A stretch of 32,149 bases of DNA, taken from contig JABIHL010000148.1 of NCBI GenBank assembly GCA_018649665.1, positions 1-32,149 of the forward strand, read 5' to 3'. Source of the DNA: Chloroflexota bacterium (GTDB lineage Bacteria; Chloroflexota; Dehalococcoidia; Lucifugimonadales; Lucifugimonadaceae). Made by a program: the position numbers and the translations under genes. Within the stretch, counting starts at the first letter, position 1. Every line of letters starts with the position of its first letter. Positions 31,567 to 32,149 of this stretch are shown here, one piece after another. The notes beneath the pieces were generated by a model. That model was given only the letters and a program-made list of their open reading frames with translations, ran no database searches and was not told the origin of the DNA.

Positions 31567-32149
31567 ATGACCCAAAAATCATCTTCACGAATCCACCAAA
31601 ATTTCATCGGTGGAAAATGGCAAGACTCTATCTCTGGACAGGTCTATCCGGTCACTAATCCGGCCCACACGTCGCAGGTGATTGGTCAATTTCAATCGAG
31701 CCTGCCGCAAGACGCCGAAAACGCTATCGCCGCCGCCCACGAGGCGTCGAAAGGCTGGGCGAGCACGCCAGCTCCGCAACGCGGGGCGATCCTCTACAAA
31801 GCCCTCGAAGTGATGAGTCGACGTGCTCAAGAGATGGCAGAGGCGATCACTATCGAAGAAGGCAAGCCGATCGCCGATTCTATGGGCGAAGTAAAACGTG
31901 CGATGAACATCATCGAATACGCAGCCGGTGAAGGTCGGCGTTTATTCGGCTACACAACGCCGTCAGAGCTTCCCGATACCGTTGCTTACACCGTGAAACG
32001 ACCGCTCGGTGTAGTCGCTCTAATCACTCCTTGGAACTTCCCGCTGGCAATCCCCGTCTGGAAGCTCGCACCCTGCCTCATCGCCGGAAACACGGTCGTC
32101 TACAAACCCGCTTCGGCAACACCATTAACCGCTGTAAAGACAGTCGAAA
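31567..32149 (+). CDS. Aldehyde dehydrogenase (partial, runs off the window)
   Basis: The first 194 residues of an NAD(P)-dependent aldehyde dehydrogenase; the 3' end is outside the window. The start NFIGGKWQDSISGQVYPVTNPA, QRGAILYKALEVMSRR and EEGKPIADSMGEV are typical. The cofactor-binding segment VALITPWNFPLAIPVWKLAP, then AGNTVVYKPASATPL, is intact; the catalytic Cys and Glu lie beyond the edge. The form resembles 2-oxoglutarate-semialdehyde (2,5-dioxovalerate) and succinate-semialdehyde dehydrogenases, but substrate cannot be set from this part. ATG at 31567 with GGTAGAG about 9 bases upstream. It is divergent from the transketolase-like gene and perhaps regulated with it. Confidence 0.93.
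   Translation, partial: MTQKSSSRIHQNFIGGKWQDSISGQVYPVTNPAHTSQVIGQFQSSLPQDAENAIAAAHEASKGWASTPAPQRGAILYKALEVMSRRAQEMAEAITIEEGKPIADSMGEVKRAMNIIEYAAGEGRRLFGYTTPSELPDTVAYTVKRPLGVVALITPWNFPLAIPVWKLAPCLIAGNTVVYKPASATPLTAVKTVE

Noticed and set aside
1-32149. CRISPR array, rRNA genes, insertion sequences
   Set aside because: No regularly spaced repeats, no rRNA core sequences and no transposase-like proteins were found.

Overview
The window looks like a chromosomal segment of a free-living bacterium, most plausibly Chloroflexota and possibly the marine SAR202/Dehalococcoidia group. This is an inference from gene content: an archaellin-type filament protein beside bacterial haem genes, an LLM-type (possibly F420-linked) oxidoreductase, an M81/MlrC-type hydrolase, many small lipoproteins with Thr/Pro-rich linkers, and frequent TTG start codons. 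No rRNA, CRISPR array, transposase or phage gene is visible.

Layout. 30-758 (-) is an archaellin, followed by about 720 bases of non-coding DNA with a 21-base palindrome, a terminator and a small repeat. 1478-4909 (-) carries a lipoprotein and two enzymes of C5 tetrapyrrole synthesis, hemL and hemA, with a terminator between hemA and hemL. 5090-8413 (+) is a redox/sulfur cluster: a two-domain rhodanese-type sulfurtransferase whose catalytic cysteine codon is UGA, then two thioredoxin-fold lipoproteins. 8508-10641 (+) is an M20 peptidase and a tandem universal stress protein. 10678-11577 (-) is an OsmC protein plus a small membrane protein. 11745-14297 holds a probable gluconate-dehydrogenase-subunit-3-like protein, a nucleoside hydrolase and a type-2 malate/lactate dehydrogenase. 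tRNA-Ala(CGC) at 14533 is followed by three small, poorly recognisable genes (a Trp-rich membrane protein, a zinc-motif protein and a HEPN/MtlR-like protein) that look accessory. 16515-20243 holds an LLM oxidoreductase, a lipoprotein and the MlrC-type hydrolase.

20518-28678 (+) reads as one signalling and export module. It has a small membrane protein, a NarL/LiaSR-type histidine kinase and response regulator, a non-coding stretch with worn repeats, an MMPL/RND exporter, then an ABC ATPase, its permease and a stand-alone 'putative sensor' membrane protein. The MMPL gene and the ABC operon have unrelated coding sequences. They nevertheless carry homologous leaders of about 145 bases and almost identical terminators, which suggests common control. 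28780-31335 (-) is a large transketolase-like ThDP enzyme, divergent from an aldehyde dehydrogenase that runs off the window at 32149.

The strongest discovery is the sulfurtransferase at 5090-5953. The conceptual protein stops at UGA exactly where the CQGGIRA active-site cysteine belongs. The reading frame then continues for 43 well-conserved codons. An 8-bp stem with a GGC loop starts 9 bases after the UGA, matching the geometry of a bacterial SECIS element. I annotate it as a selenoprotein (Sec at residue 244) rather than a pseudogene.
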